64,000 bases of DNA from Bacillus marasmi. Its GTDB lineage: Bacteria; Bacillota; Bacilli; Bacillales; Cytobacillaceae. The stretch covers positions 214,070 to 278,069 of the forward strand of contig NZ_LR656168.1 in the NCBI RefSeq assembly GCF_902168435.1, given 5' to 3'. The notes beneath the pieces were generated by a model. That model searched no databases, was not told the origin of the DNA, and saw only the letters and a list, made by a program, of their open reading frames with translations. The position numbers and the translations under genes were made by a program. Position 1 is the first letter of the stretch. Every line of letters starts with the position of its first letter. Shown here piece after piece: positions 36,386 through 45,417 of the stretch.

Positions 36386-36402
36386 CGTAAATCCTTACAT
36401 TA

Positions 36403-36433
36403 GAAAAAGCCGCCCAATACAATGGAGCGACTT
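36403..36433 (-). terminator. Probable terminator of the ketopantoate reductase gene
   Basis: On the minus strand AAGTCGCTCCA pairs with TGGGCGGCTT (with G-U pairs), followed by TTTTC. Confidence 0.55.
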
Positions 36434-36450
36434 TATCTCTACGCATACTA

Positions 36451-37371
36451 TTATTTATTTAATTGGCTTTCATATATTTTCAAATTTGCATAAATCGTTT
36501 CAAGCACTGGAACTGAAATTCCATATTCCTTTGCTTTGGAGATTAAGTAACCTTGTAAATGATCGGCTTCAATTGATAAGCCTTTTTCCATATCACGTTG
36601 CATTGAAGACTTCATTCCGTATCCAACCTTGTAGAATTTTTCGAGTTCTACATCAACAGCATTTTCCATTAGAGGTGCTTCGATTTTGTTCATAACTGCA
36701 GCAATTTCATCGAATAACTTTTTGATTAACTCAGCTCCAGTTGGCTCCTCACGAATTGGGCCCATCGGAGCTCGCATTAATGTGGTCATGCCCGACATGG
36801 CAGTAATGAACATATATTTATGCCACATTTCCTGCATAATATTTTGTCTGAGACGGAAGTTTGCTTTCGTACCTTCAAAAGTTGATGCTAGTTTTTGAAC
36901 ACGTTCAGTTATTTCACCATTCCGTTCTCCAAACATGAGTGTGTGAGCTGGGCTAGTTTGAACAACATCACCTTCAGCATTTAAGGTTGATTCGATAAAA
37001 CACAAACCACCTAGTACTTTTTCATCACCAAATGTTTCTATTAATTTTTCCACTTGGATAATTCCATTTAATAGGGGGACAATCATGGTTTTTTCACTAA
37101 CAAACGGTTTGATGCTATCTATTGCCCCTTGGAGGTGATAGGCTTTCGTGGAAAGAAGTATAACATCAAACGCTTCCGCTTGATCACCTGCCGAGATTGT
37201 CTTTGGTTGTAGCGTAACATCTCCGTTTATACTCTTGATGACTAGCCCATTCTTCTCTAATTGCTTTTTACGATTCTCTCTTACTAAAAAAGTAACATCC
37301 TCGCCTTTTTCAACTAAACGGCCGCCAAAATAACCACCCACGGCTCCTGCTCCGACAACTAAAACTCTCAT
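36451..37371 (-). CDS. panE: 2-dehydropantoate 2-reductase family protein
   Basis: A protein of 306 residues. The N-terminal Rossmann motif is VVGAGAVGGYFGGRL; the ketopantoate reductase family motifs LLSTKAYHLQGAID, VPLLNGIIQVEKL and, in the C-terminal helical domain, EMWHKYMFITAMSGMTTL with the catalytic-region Lys follow. It reduces ketopantoate to pantoate with NADPH in pantothenate synthesis. Bacillus genomes often carry several paralogues, so this copy may act on another 2-keto acid. Confidence 0.8.
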   Translation of the reverse strand: MRVLVVGAGAVGGYFGGRLVEKGEDVTFLVRENRKKQLEKNGLVIKSINGDVTLQPKTISAGDQAEAFDVILLSTKAYHLQGAIDSIKPFVSEKTMIVPLLNGIIQVEKLIETFGDEKVLGGLCFIESTLNAEGDVVQTSPAHTLMFGERNGEITERVQKLASTFEGTKANFRLRQNIMQEMWHKYMFITAMSGMTTLMRAPMGPIREEPTGAELIKKLFDEIAAVMNKIEAPLMENAVDVELEKFYKVGYGMKSSMQRDMEKGLSIEADHLQGYLISKAKEYGISVPVLETIYANLKIYESQLNK

Positions 37372-37490
37372 TCAATACCTCCTAATAGAATTAGTAAATT
37401 TAACAGTTTCTCAATAATCCTATTATAAGGGTAAATTTCATTAATATTATAGAGATATGCAAATTGTTGGGAAAATAAATGAAGTTGACT

Positions 37491-38115
37491 CTACGTGACC
37501 AAATGTGATGAAAACTCAGACATATGGGCACGTATACCGTTTCTACGTGACCTATTTCGATGGAAGCTCAGCAAAATGGGCACGTATTGGGATTCTACGT
37601 GACCAATTCCGATGGAAACTCTGACAATTGGGCACGTATAGAGACTCTATGTGACCAATTCCGATGGGGACTCAGCATAATGGGCACGTATACTTTTTCT
37701 ACGTGACCAATTCCGATGGGAACTCGGCAAAATGGGCACGTATACTTTTTCTACGTGACCAATTCCGATGGGAACTCGGCAAAATGGGCACGTATACTTT
37801 TTCTACGTGACCAATTCCGATGGGAACTCGGCAAAATGGGCACGTATACTTTTTCTACGTGACCAAATACGATAGGAACCCAGCAAATTGGGCACGTATA
37901 CTTTTTCTACGTGACCAAATACGATAGGAACTCAGCCAAATGGGCACGTATACTTTTTCTACGTGACCAAATTTGATAGGAACTCAGCCAAATGGGCACG
38001 TATACCGTTTCTACGTGACCAAATACGATGGGAACTCGGCAAAATGGGCACGTATAGAGACTCTACGTGCCCATTTCCGATGGGTACTCAGCAAGAAGGG
38101 CACATATTGCGCTCA
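37491..38115. repeat. 52-bp tandem array (about 12 units)
   Basis: Units start CTACGTGACCAA and contain GATGGGAACTC and GGGCACGTATA. First and last starts are 572 bp apart, exactly 11 times 52. Each unit has the inverted pair TACGTGACC / GGGCACGTA about 26 bases apart; the last unit has TACGTGCCC, which pairs fully. Located between panE and the next minus-strand gene. Confidence 0.95.
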
Positions 38116-38146
38116 ACATTCAGTGTCCCCATCCCCTACATTATTA

Positions 38147-39841
38147 TTAGGATTTCAATACATCTTTCACATAACTGCAATAACCTGAGATATTATGCTC
38201 CACATCATCAATTCTGCATCGGAAAGAATGATGGCGAATAAAGAATCCATTTAAAATTTTACCTGGGTTGGCAAAATACATCGCAACTTCAGGGAAGAAA
38301 AACCCATTTAATTGATAATGTGCTCGATGATGAATAACAGCTAAAAGCCGTTCTTCATCAAAATCTGATAGCAATTCATGCTTGTTTAATTCTTTTATTC
38401 TATTAATCATTTTGTATGCTGCGGTTGTTAATTCCAAAAAGGTTGGATAGGTTGTTTCCCGTTCCATCATAAAGGTTAATTTGTCCTTCACATTATCTAA
38501 TCCAAAGCGAAAATATTTATCGAGCGGTTTATATTGCGTTAATTCGTTTGTACAGTAACTGAGCCAATGGTCGTGATGCTTCCAATAGTTATTTTCTATA
38601 AAATAGTTAAAGGCCTTTTCAACGATTTCGAGCCATTTTGGGTTACGGTCTAGTTCGTATAGTCTCATCAAAGCAAAAGCCGCTTCCCCATCATAATAAA
38701 TAATTCTAAATGCTTCCTTCACGGATAAATCCGGATTTAAAATATGAATGAATTGTCCAGTTTCCGGGTTTTGCATTTTTTCAATGCCTGCGGCTAATTG
38801 CCTCATTAATGGTAAATACTTCTCATCCTTGAAAACTTTTGTATATTTTGAGTATGCAAGAATAGCTGCAGCATTTGCCCCTAGTTTTATTTCGGAATCG
38901 CTGGATTTTTCCTGAACATAAGCAAGAATTTTTCCATCTTGATTGTATTTAGCAATTGCCTCCAGTTCAAGATACTCAAGTGCTTTTCGAATCGGTTGAA
39001 TCAATTCTGGCGATTGCGACATCTCGTATGCTTCGTTTAAAGCATATGTGGAGCTTGCATGCCGTAATATATTGTAAAAATTAATCTTTTTATTGAAGCA
39101 AGGGAAGTAACCATAGATATACTTGCCATTGTTTTGGACTTGATTTGCAAGGAATTGAGATGATTTTCGAACTATATCCAGAACGTCTTCACGATCCAAG
39201 CTAGGAGCTTTTCTTCTTCCATTACTAAGTAACGAAGCTTCAAGTTCCAAGAATTCCCCATCAAAAAAGTAACTAGTAGTCGTGAATAAAACAATCCCTT
39301 TTACAGCATTAAAATTTATTTTCCCTTTCAAATTCCGATAATGATTACAATAATAATTCATGTTATCTTCGCTTAAATACGCACGGTTATGCTCTTTGTC
39401 AAATTTGATAAATGCATTAGCATTTACCTCTTGTTCTATAAATGCCAGGTTAAAATCAGAATCTAGTGAAAATCCGTATCGAAAATAGTTTGAGCGCGTT
39501 TTTGTGATTTTTGTAATAAAGTCTACAATTGAGATTTCCTCTTGTTGCGTAATGATATCTGCCTTAATCCAATCAGGTTTATAGTTATGCTTTTTTATGT
39601 ATTTACCAGCTTTATCTGATGCATTTTTCCAGGATGTCTCTAACTGATTACCTGTTCCGCTAAATACAACAGCTCGCATTTCACGACTTCCAATTGAGAG
39701 AAAAATGGCTGTTTTTTGTTGTGTAGATAATTGAGTTTGTAGGGTTTGAAAATGAGGAGTTATTTTTTCTTTAAAAACTTTCATTTGTTGTTTATACTGT
39801 TCAAGCGCATTGTTACTTCTAAGCTTCACTATTGTTTTCAT
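38147..39841 (-). CDS. Alpha/alpha-barrel protein of unknown activity
   Basis: A protein of 564 residues starting at ATG 39841 (GAGGTAAT upstream; an ATG one codon earlier is also possible). Residues 1-230 are a mixed domain with no family I recognise. From about 235 on it shows repeated helical hairpins (SSTYALNEAYE, GANAAAILAYSKYTK, GEAAFALMRLYE), as in six-hairpin glycosidases and glucuronyl C5-epimerase-like proteins, and ends with a His-rich segment (FFIRHHSFRCRIDDVEHN). No signal peptide is seen. It is the last gene of a run with two cell-wall surface proteins, so sugar or polymer handling at the envelope is a fair guess. Confidence 0.5.
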   Translation of the reverse strand: MKTIVKLRSNNALEQYKQQMKVFKEKITPHFQTLQTQLSTQQKTAIFLSIGSREMRAVVFSGTGNQLETSWKNASDKAGKYIKKHNYKPDWIKADIITQQEEISIVDFITKITKTRSNYFRYGFSLDSDFNLAFIEQEVNANAFIKFDKEHNRAYLSEDNMNYYCNHYRNLKGKINFNAVKGIVLFTTTSYFFDGEFLELEASLLSNGRRKAPSLDREDVLDIVRKSSQFLANQVQNNGKYIYGYFPCFNKKINFYNILRHASSTYALNEAYEMSQSPELIQPIRKALEYLELEAIAKYNQDGKILAYVQEKSSDSEIKLGANAAAILAYSKYTKVFKDEKYLPLMRQLAAGIEKMQNPETGQFIHILNPDLSVKEAFRIIYYDGEAAFALMRLYELDRNPKWLEIVEKAFNYFIENNYWKHHDHWLSYCTNELTQYKPLDKYFRFGLDNVKDKLTFMMERETTYPTFLELTTAAYKMINRIKELNKHELLSDFDEERLLAVIHHRAHYQLNGFFFPEVAMYFANPGKILNGFFIRHHSFRCRIDDVEHNISGYCSYVKDVLKS

Positions 39842-39869
39842 CATATTACCTCTTTTATTTTAGAAAATG

Positions 39870-39902
39870 GCAAATACCCACAAACTTACTGTGGGTATTT
39901 GC
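39870..39902 (-). terminator. Hairpin after the Asp-Ala surface protein gene
   Basis: GCAAATACCCACA / TGTGGGTATTTGC, 13 bp perfect, loop of seven. The T-run is weak, so transcription may pass into the next gene. Confidence 0.65.
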
Positions 39903-39909
39903 TTTTGTC

Positions 39910-41769
39910 TTAGTTTGCTTTCTTACGGTTGAACAATCTTGTAGCAAGTCCCATTAACGCAGTTGCCAAACCTAGTAATCCAAGATTCGTGGTGTTGGTG
40001 GCTGTGACTGGAAGTTTATTCCCTGAAGATTTGACATCCTTTTTGTCAGTTTTGGTGTCTGGTTTTGTATCATTATCTTGATCTTTGTCAGCATCGGCAT
40101 CCGCGTCGGCGTCAGCATCCGCGTCAGCATCCGCGTCAGCATCCGCGTCGGCATCTGCATCCGCGTCAGCATCCGCGTCGGCATCGGCGTCTGCATCGGC
40201 GTCGGCATCGGCATCAGCGTCCGCATCCGCGTCAGCATCCGCATCCGCATCGGCGTCGGCGTCTGCATCGGCGTCCGCATCCGCGTCAGCATCTGCGTCA
40301 GCATCGGCATCTGCGTCAGCATCTGCGTCAGCATCTGCGTCGGCGTCGGCGTCGGCATCAGCATCGGCGTCGGCATCAGCGTCCGCATCCGCATCCGCAT
40401 CCGCATCGGCGTCAGCATCCGCGTCGGCATCGGCGTCAGCATCCGCATCCGCATCGGCGTCAGCATCTGCATCGGCATCCGCATCGGCGTCGGCGTCAGC
40501 ATCCGCGTCAGCATCCGCGTCAGCATCAGCATCCGCATCCGCATCCGCATCGGCGTCTGCATCGGCGTCGGCATCCGCATCCGCATCTGCATCCGCATCG
40601 GCATCTGCATCCGCGTCGGCATCCGCATCGGCGTCGGCGTCAGCATCCGCATCTGCATCAGCGTCGGCATCCGCATCTGCATCGGCATCTGCATCGGCGT
40701 CAGCATCCGCATCTGCATCCGCGTCAGCATCCGCATCTGCATCCGCGTCGGCATCCGCATCAGCGTCAGCATCCGCATCCGCATCCGCATCCGCATCAGC
40801 GTCAGCATCCGCATCTGCATCAGCGTCAGCATCCGCATCGGCGTCAGCATCCGCATCGGCGTCAGCATCCGCATCGGCGTCGGCATCCGCATCGGCGTCA
40901 GCATCGGCGTCAGCATCCGCGTCGGCATCCGCGTCAGCATCCGCGTCAGCGTCAGCATCGGCGTCAGCATCCGCATCCGCATCTGCATCTGCATCTGCGT
41001 CTGCGTCTGCGTCGCTATCATCGTTTGGAACTGGAATATCTAATTGATTGTTTTGGTTAGGTAAAATTTCTACTTCAACAACTTGATCATTTGTATCTGC
41101 AATAAAGGTATAAAGGCCATCCTCTGCTTCTGGAAGTGAATTCATAGGAATTTCTAAATGTAATGTAAATTCAGCATCAACCTCTGCTAATGCTAAAATA
41201 TGACCAATTTCAAAATAGATTAATCCTTTATCTAAATCCACCTTAAGTTCTCCAGGTTCAAAAGTTCCCTCAGTTACGATACCTAAAGATAGTAGACTAC
41301 TATATGTGTAGTTTGCAGTAATAGAATTAATAAAATCAGGGTCTGCTAATAATTCAGCAAACTCTTCTGGCATTTGAATAATTAACTTTGCATTTTGAAA
41401 AGCTGATGCTCCAATTAACTTTGAACCACTATAATCCATCGTAATTTTATGTGTTACTGGATCCATTCCACCTGTTAATGATTGATGATCCAATACCGTT
41501 GCATTAGTAGGTAACCCCGGAATTGGAAGCTCTGGAAATAATGGTGGTATAGGTACATTTAAGTTAACCCCTGCATTCACCAACGGAGATTGTGAAGGTT
41601 GTACAATCCCTGTACCTAACAACAAAGACCTAGTTTCTACTGCGGCAGCACCCGCATTTTGTGGTGTTATCGCCAAGGTTGTTGTGGCTAAAACAGCAGC
41701 TACACGCAATGCTAAGGCAGCCTTTCGCTTGTTCATCCTTTTCTTGTAATCAACATTTTTCTTACTCAC
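39910..41769 (-). CDS. Sortase-anchored surface protein with Asp-Ala repeat
   Basis: A protein of 619 residues from the GTG at 41769 (GGGAGGGG seven bases upstream; TTG one codon earlier possible). Order: signal peptide (about 10-45, ending QNAGAAA), an N-terminal domain of about 200 residues that is paralogous to the next protein ([25 protein letters not shown]), about 309 residues of strictly alternating Asp-Ala, a Lys/Asp linker, and a C-terminal sorting signal LPVTA, hydrophobic helix and RKK tail. It should be linked to peptidoglycan by a sortase not present here, with the acidic repeat as a stalk. Adhesion or biofilm function is inferred from this layout. Confidence 0.8.
   Translation of the reverse strand: MSKKNVDYKKRMNKRKAALALRVAAVLATTTLAITPQNAGAAAVETRSLLLGTGIVQPSQSPLVNAGVNLNVPIPPLFPELPIPGLPTNATVLDHQSLTGGMDPVTHKITMDYSGSKLIGASAFQNAKLIIQMPEEFAELLADPDFINSITANYTYSSLLSLGIVTEGTFEPGELKVDLDKGLIYFEIGHILALAEVDAEFTLHLEIPMNSLPEAEDGLYTFIADTNDQVVEVEILPNQNNQLDIPVPNDDSDADADADADADADADADADADADADADADADADADADADADADADADADADADADADADADADADADADADADADADADADADADADADADADADADADADADADADADADADADADADADADADADADADADADADADADADADADADADADADADADADADADADADADADADADADADADADADADADADADADADADADADADADADADADADADADADADADADADADADADADADADADADADADADADADADADADADADADADADADADADADADADADADADADADADADADADADADADKDQDNDTKPDTKTDKKDVKSSGNKLPVTATNTTNLGLLGLATALMGLATRLFNRKKAN
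40087..41013 (-). repeat. Asp-Ala coding repeat (about 154 dipeptides)
   Basis: 927 bp of in-frame GAY-GCN hexanucleotides without interruption. Both Asp codons and all four Ala codons are mixed, so the protein pattern is perfect while the DNA is not a perfect repeat. The opposite strand and other frames also stay open because of the hexamer structure. Confidence 0.95.
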
Positions 41770-41794
41770 CAATAAACCCCTCCCTGGAAATTTA

Positions 41795-41810
41795 TGTGAT
41801 TTTCGTCACT
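41795..41810 (-). promoter_or_regulatory. Palindrome in the leader of the Asp-Ala protein gene
   Basis: On the minus strand AGTGACGAAAATCACA fits TGTGA-N6-TCACT, an Fnr/Crp-type half-site pair. It lies 25 bases before the start codon, just ahead of the ribosome site, and recurs at the same place in the paralogue's leader. The rest of the gap up to 42003 is AT-rich, with CCTATTATGG as a possible -10 near 41818. Confidence 0.5.
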
Positions 41811-41996
41811 CCAAAGCCATAATAGGCATAATATTCTGTCGTTTCAAGGTTTGAATTGGTGTATTTTGTAAATTTTTTAGATTTTTTGAAAAAATTACTG
41901 ATATTGTCACATTTTTACAATATTTACCTATTTTTACAATTTTTCCATCATGATAATATAAAATAATAAAACCGATAGCATCATATGTTACACGCA

Positions 41997-42023
41997 AAAA
42001 AGAGCAGGGGAATATTCCCCTGC
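41997..42023 (-). terminator. Terminator of the second surface protein gene
   Basis: GCAGGGG / CCCCTGC with a six-base loop, followed on the minus strand by TCTTTTTTG. Confidence 0.9.
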
Positions 42024-42041
42024 CCTTTAATTACTTATTGC

Positions 42042-43334
42042 TTAATGTACAGCTTTCTTAAATCCTAGCATTTTAATTAAAATTCCGGCTATTACAGTTA
42101 ATAAACCTAGTAATCCGATATTGGCAATGTTAGTATTTGTGATTGGTAATAAATTACCTAATCCACCATTATTAGTTCCAGGATTATTTCCTGTAGCGCC
42201 AGGCTTATCAGTATTACCGTCATTATTTCCACCGTTGTTTCCACCTGGTGGTGTTACACTATCATCGTCTTTTGGACATTCCCCTTTAGAAAACTTAACT
42301 GGAACGCTAAGTGCTGCTGCTTGTGATTCTAAAACAGATACATCAATGAATGCATTAGAAGTGTATGCATTAAACGTATATTCGTTATCAACAGCACATG
42401 GAAGCTTGTCTAGAGCGATTTCAAGTGTAAAATTATAAATCGATTGTGGTAATAGAGTTAGTCGAAGTAAATCTGAATAATTCATATAAACACTGTTTGT
42501 TGCTGCATCGATATGAATTTGATCTGCACTAAATGATCCTTTGCTTTTTAATAGGTCAAGACCTAGAACACTAATTGTAGGAACATCGTATGATGCAGTT
42601 AAAGATTTTTTGAAGTTTGGATCCTTTAATAGGCTCGCAAATTCGTCTGGCATTTTAAATACAACTTTAATATCTTCTAAAACACCAAGATCTAGTACAC
42701 CTTCACCAGAATAATTTAAAGTAATCTTTTTAGAAAATGAATCTAATGATGATGGAGTTCCAGTTAATATTTGATTGGTTAACAGAGTAGTATTAACCAA
42801 GCCAGAAGTACCACCTTGTCCACCAGTACCATTTGGCAACACTTCAACCTTTACTCCAGGATTTAACACTTCAACATTTGCTACTGGTGTATTTACAGAT
42901 ACACCTGGATTAAGAACTCCAACATTACCTACTGGTGTTTTCACAACTGCACCCTTGTCTTGTGGTTCAACAGAAACTGGTAATCCTCCAGGATTTTGTA
43001 GCCCGCCAGGCACAACGCCATCGACAGTTTTTACTACACCAGATACTACCCCACCAACTGGTTCAAGAATAGGTTGTGTTACTCCTGATACAGTTCCGAC
43101 TGGATCGCTTACAACACCTGTAACTGTTCCAACTGGATCTGTCAGTACACCACCGACTACACCTGTTAATTGTGAAGTCGTATCAGTTAAACCTTTCGTT
43201 AAACCTTGTAGTAATGCCGCAGATGTTTGAATTGGAGCAAACATAATCGTAGCTGCAGTAACAATTGCTGAAACCTTTACTGCTAAAACTTTTCCCCGAC
43301 TAACAAATTTTTTACTTTTTACTTCATGTCTCAC
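42042..43334 (-). CDS. Sortase-anchored surface protein, paralogue
   Basis: A protein of 430 residues from the GTG at 43334, eight bases after GGGGAGGG; the TTG at 43352 precedes that site. It has a signal peptide (about 10-40), a Gly/Val/Pro-rich repeat zone (TDPVGTVTGVVSDPVGTVSGV and PVGNVGVLNPGVSVNTPVANV), a domain homologous to that of the Asp-Ala protein (VVFKMPDEFASLLKDPNFKKSLTASY), an Asn/Gly-rich linker and a sorting signal LPITN with helix and basic tail. No long Asp-Ala stalk. The pair probably arose by duplication of the shared domain and leader. Confidence 0.78.
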   Translation of the reverse strand: MRHEVKSKKFVSRGKVLAVKVSAIVTAATIMFAPIQTSAALLQGLTKGLTDTTSQLTGVVGGVLTDPVGTVTGVVSDPVGTVSGVTQPILEPVGGVVSGVVKTVDGVVPGGLQNPGGLPVSVEPQDKGAVVKTPVGNVGVLNPGVSVNTPVANVEVLNPGVKVEVLPNGTGGQGGTSGLVNTTLLTNQILTGTPSSLDSFSKKITLNYSGEGVLDLGVLEDIKVVFKMPDEFASLLKDPNFKKSLTASYDVPTISVLGLDLLKSKGSFSADQIHIDAATNSVYMNYSDLLRLTLLPQSIYNFTLEIALDKLPCAVDNEYTFNAYTSNAFIDVSVLESQAAALSVPVKFSKGECPKDDDSVTPPGGNNGGNNDGNTDKPGATGNNPGTNNGGLGNLLPITNTNIANIGLLGLLTVIAGILIKMLGFKKAVH

Positions 43335-43356
43335 TTTGTAAACCCTCCCCAAGGTT

Positions 43357-43404
43357 TGTGATGTTTATCACTCGAGTAGATAATAGATGTATTCTTTTGT
43401 CGAA
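43357..43404 (-). promoter_or_regulatory. Leader palindrome and Spo0A-like box of the paralogue gene
   Basis: AGTGATAAACATCACA (43357-43372) is the same TGTGA-N6-TCACT type as before the sister gene, 23 bases from the start codon. An exact Spo0A box core TGTCGAA (plus strand, 43398-43404) lies further up, next to TATTATC as a possible -10. The sister leader has TGTCGTT at the same place. Regulator identity is inferred. Confidence 0.45.
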
Positions 43405-43584
43405 TCAAGCAATTCTGAAAAATAAAAAGATTAAATTTTTAATATCTCAAAAAAATTTAATAAAACAGACACATTTGCTGGATTTTATTGTAAAATATTG
43501 TTAATGTAACATATATTTCCCTTTTTACGATAACCTACCCACTATGCGTATGTTGTTTATCGAAACTCTGCGAATCCTTCCTAA

Positions 43585-43613
43585 ATAAAAAAGAAGCAGA
43601 AAACTCCTGCTCC
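43585..43613 (-). terminator. Terminator of the amino-acid ABC operon
   Basis: On the minus strand GAGCAG / CTGCTTC with a loop GAGTTTT, followed by TTTTTT. Confidence 0.7.
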
Positions 43614-43644
43614 TTTTGGTGATTTTTATTATATTTATATAATT

Positions 43645-44367
43645 TTATAACACCTTACTTAAAAACAATTTTGTTCGTTCTTGCTGTGGATTCTCGAAGA
43701 GCTCAACTGGTGTATTTTCTTCAACAATATAGCCGCCATCCATGAACAGGACTCGATCTCCAACCTCACGGGCAAAGCCCATTTCATGTGTTACGACCAC
43801 CATTGTCATACCTTCTTTGGCCAACTGCTTCATAACCTCAAGCACTTCACCAACCATTTCCGGATCGAGCGCAGAGGTCGGTTCATCAAATAGCATAATT
43901 TTTGGTTCCATTGCTAAGGCACGAGCAATTGCAACACGTTGCTTCTGCCCGCCTGATAAGGAGTCAGGGAAAGCTTTTGCTTTATCCTCCAAACCAACCT
44001 TTCGGAGAAGCTCCATTCCGATGGCTTCAGCCTTCTCCTTAGACATTTTTCGAACCTTCATCGGTGAAAGTGTTATATTATCGATAACACTTTTGTGCGG
44101 GAATAGATTAAACTGTTGAAAAACCATGCCAACCTCAGTACGGATTTTATTGATATCCGTTTTCTTATCGGCGATGTCGACTCCTTCTATATAAATATGT
44201 CCTCCACTAATTGTTTCCAGCAGATTGATACATCTTAAAAAGGTTGATTTCCCTGATCCCGATGGACCGATTACAACAACCACTTCTTTTTCTTTAATAT
44301 GAGCATTTATATCCTTTAAAACCTCGTGCTGACCAAAAGACTTTTTTAATTTTTCAACCTTTATCAT
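43645..44367 (-). CDS. Polar amino-acid ABC transporter ATPase
   Basis: A protein of 240 residues, GlnQ/ArtM type, with Walker [16 protein letters not shown], signature [16 protein letters not shown], Walker [15 protein letters not shown] and H-loop [12 protein letters not shown]. It overlaps the permease by four bases. The substrate-binding protein expected for this importer is not adjacent. Confidence 0.88.
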   Translation of the reverse strand: MIKVEKLKKSFGQHEVLKDINAHIKEKEVVVVIGPSGSGKSTFLRCINLLETISGGHIYIEGVDIADKKTDINKIRTEVGMVFQQFNLFPHKSVIDNITLSPMKVRKMSKEKAEAIGMELLRKVGLEDKAKAFPDSLSGGQKQRVAIARALAMEPKIMLFDEPTSALDPEMVGEVLEVMKQLAKEGMTMVVVTHEMGFAREVGDRVLFMDGGYIVEENTPVELFENPQQERTKLFLSKVL

Positions 44368-45020
44368 TGTGTTTTCAACCTTCTTTCAAGGAGGTTAAGT
44401 AACGCTGTTAACGACATTGTCAGTACAAGGTAAATGAGTGCAGCCATTAAATACGGCTCCCAAACCCGGTAATATTGTCCTGCCATTGCCCTACCCCAAT
44501 ACATAAGCTCCGGAGCCGCAATGACAGCTGCCAATGAAGATTCTTTAATAAGAGTAACAAATTCATTTCCCAGCGGCGGAATCATTCGTTTTATTGCTTG
44601 CGGTAAAATAACAAAGCGCATTGCTTGAACATGATTCATCCCAAGTGAACGAGCAGCTTCCATTTGCCCATTATCAATTGATTGAATTCCTGCGCGAAAA
44701 ATTTCAGAAATGTATGCTGCTGAATTTAGCGATAATGCAACAATTGCTGCTACCACCGCATTAGTTTCTCCAGTAAAGATCGGTACGACTCCGAAATGAA
44801 TTAATAAAATTTGTACGAATAATGGCGTTCCCCGGAAAAAAGTAATATAAACATCAAATGGAAATGCGAGAATTTTGTTCCTCATCATTTTCCCAAGTCC
44901 TATCAATAAACCTAACACTGACCCTATTAAGATTCCTGCTAATGAAAAACCAATTGTCAGAAGTGTCCCTTTTACAAAAAAAGGTGCGTATTCTGCAATG
45001 ATATCAAATCTGAAATCCAT
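44364..45020 (-). CDS. Polar amino-acid ABC transporter permease
   Basis: A protein of 218 residues with five membrane helices of the HisM/GlnP family; the coupling motif is [34 protein letters not shown]. Ribosome site AAAGGAGGGTG just upstream. First gene of a two-gene operon; the leader contains a terminator-like hairpin, so expression is probably set by attenuation. Confidence 0.87.
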   Translation of the reverse strand: MDFRFDIIAEYAPFFVKGTLLTIGFSLAGILIGSVLGLLIGLGKMMRNKILAFPFDVYITFFRGTPLFVQILLIHFGVVPIFTGETNAVVAAIVALSLNSAAYISEIFRAGIQSIDNGQMEAARSLGMNHVQAMRFVILPQAIKRMIPPLGNEFVTLIKESSLAAVIAAPELMYWGRAMAGQYYRVWEPYLMAALIYLVLTMSLTALLNLLERRLKTQ

Positions 45021-45040
45021 TCTTCACCCTCCTTTTAGCG

Positions 45041-45079
45041 AAAAAATTGCGTAACACTCTATTAGTTAGAGTTACGCAA
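45041..45079 (-). promoter_or_regulatory. Attenuator-like hairpin in the leader of the permease gene
   Basis: On the minus strand TTGCGTAACTCT pairs with AGAGTGTTACGCAA (one bulge), followed directly by TTTTTT. It lies between the promoter (start near 45129) and the ribosome site at about 45030, so transcripts would stop before the genes unless the hairpin is prevented. The leader is about 108 bases, too short for a T-box. The signal sensed is unknown. Confidence 0.6.
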
Positions 45080-45135
45080 TTTATTTATTTATTATTATTG
45101 TCTCTCGTATTTTTGTTTATATATGAGCATAATTT

Positions 45136-45164
45136 ATTATAATCGCAAATGTTTATTTATTCAA
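45136..45164 (-). promoter_or_regulatory. Sigma-A promoter of the amino-acid ABC operon
   Basis: TTGAAT (45159-45164) and a perfect TATAAT (45136-45141) are 17 bases apart on the minus strand. Confidence 0.75.
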
Positions 45165-45417
45165 CGTTTTGCATAAAAAAACTTTATTAAACTATTATCC
45201 TAAAATATACTTTTATAGTTATTCAAAGTATATCTCATGTTTATTACAAATAAAACTTGTATGCCTGTTATTTCATTATTGATTTCTATGCATAATATAA
45301 ACATCAGTCAAAAATACTGAAAAAAATTCTATTCACACCCCCATATATCATCCTCCTCTATTCGTAATTTGTTACTGAAAGATGCGATCGCAAAAAAAAA
45401 TAGAGGTGGACAAAAAA

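Noticed and set aside
37963-38241. Open frames across the 37.5 kb array and its edge
   Set aside because: They arise because 52-bp units shift frame without stops; no ribosome site and the frames run into a convergent gene.
40065-41060. Long plus-strand open frames (Ser-Ala, His-Arg, Ile-Arg repeats)
   Set aside because: They are shadows of the minus-strand Asp-Ala hexamer repeat; no ribosome sites, no signal or anchor in these frames, and the minus-strand gene has both.
45020-45129. T-box or known riboswitch before the permease gene
   Set aside because: The leader is only about 108 bases and lacks the T-box core; only a plain terminator hairpin is visible.
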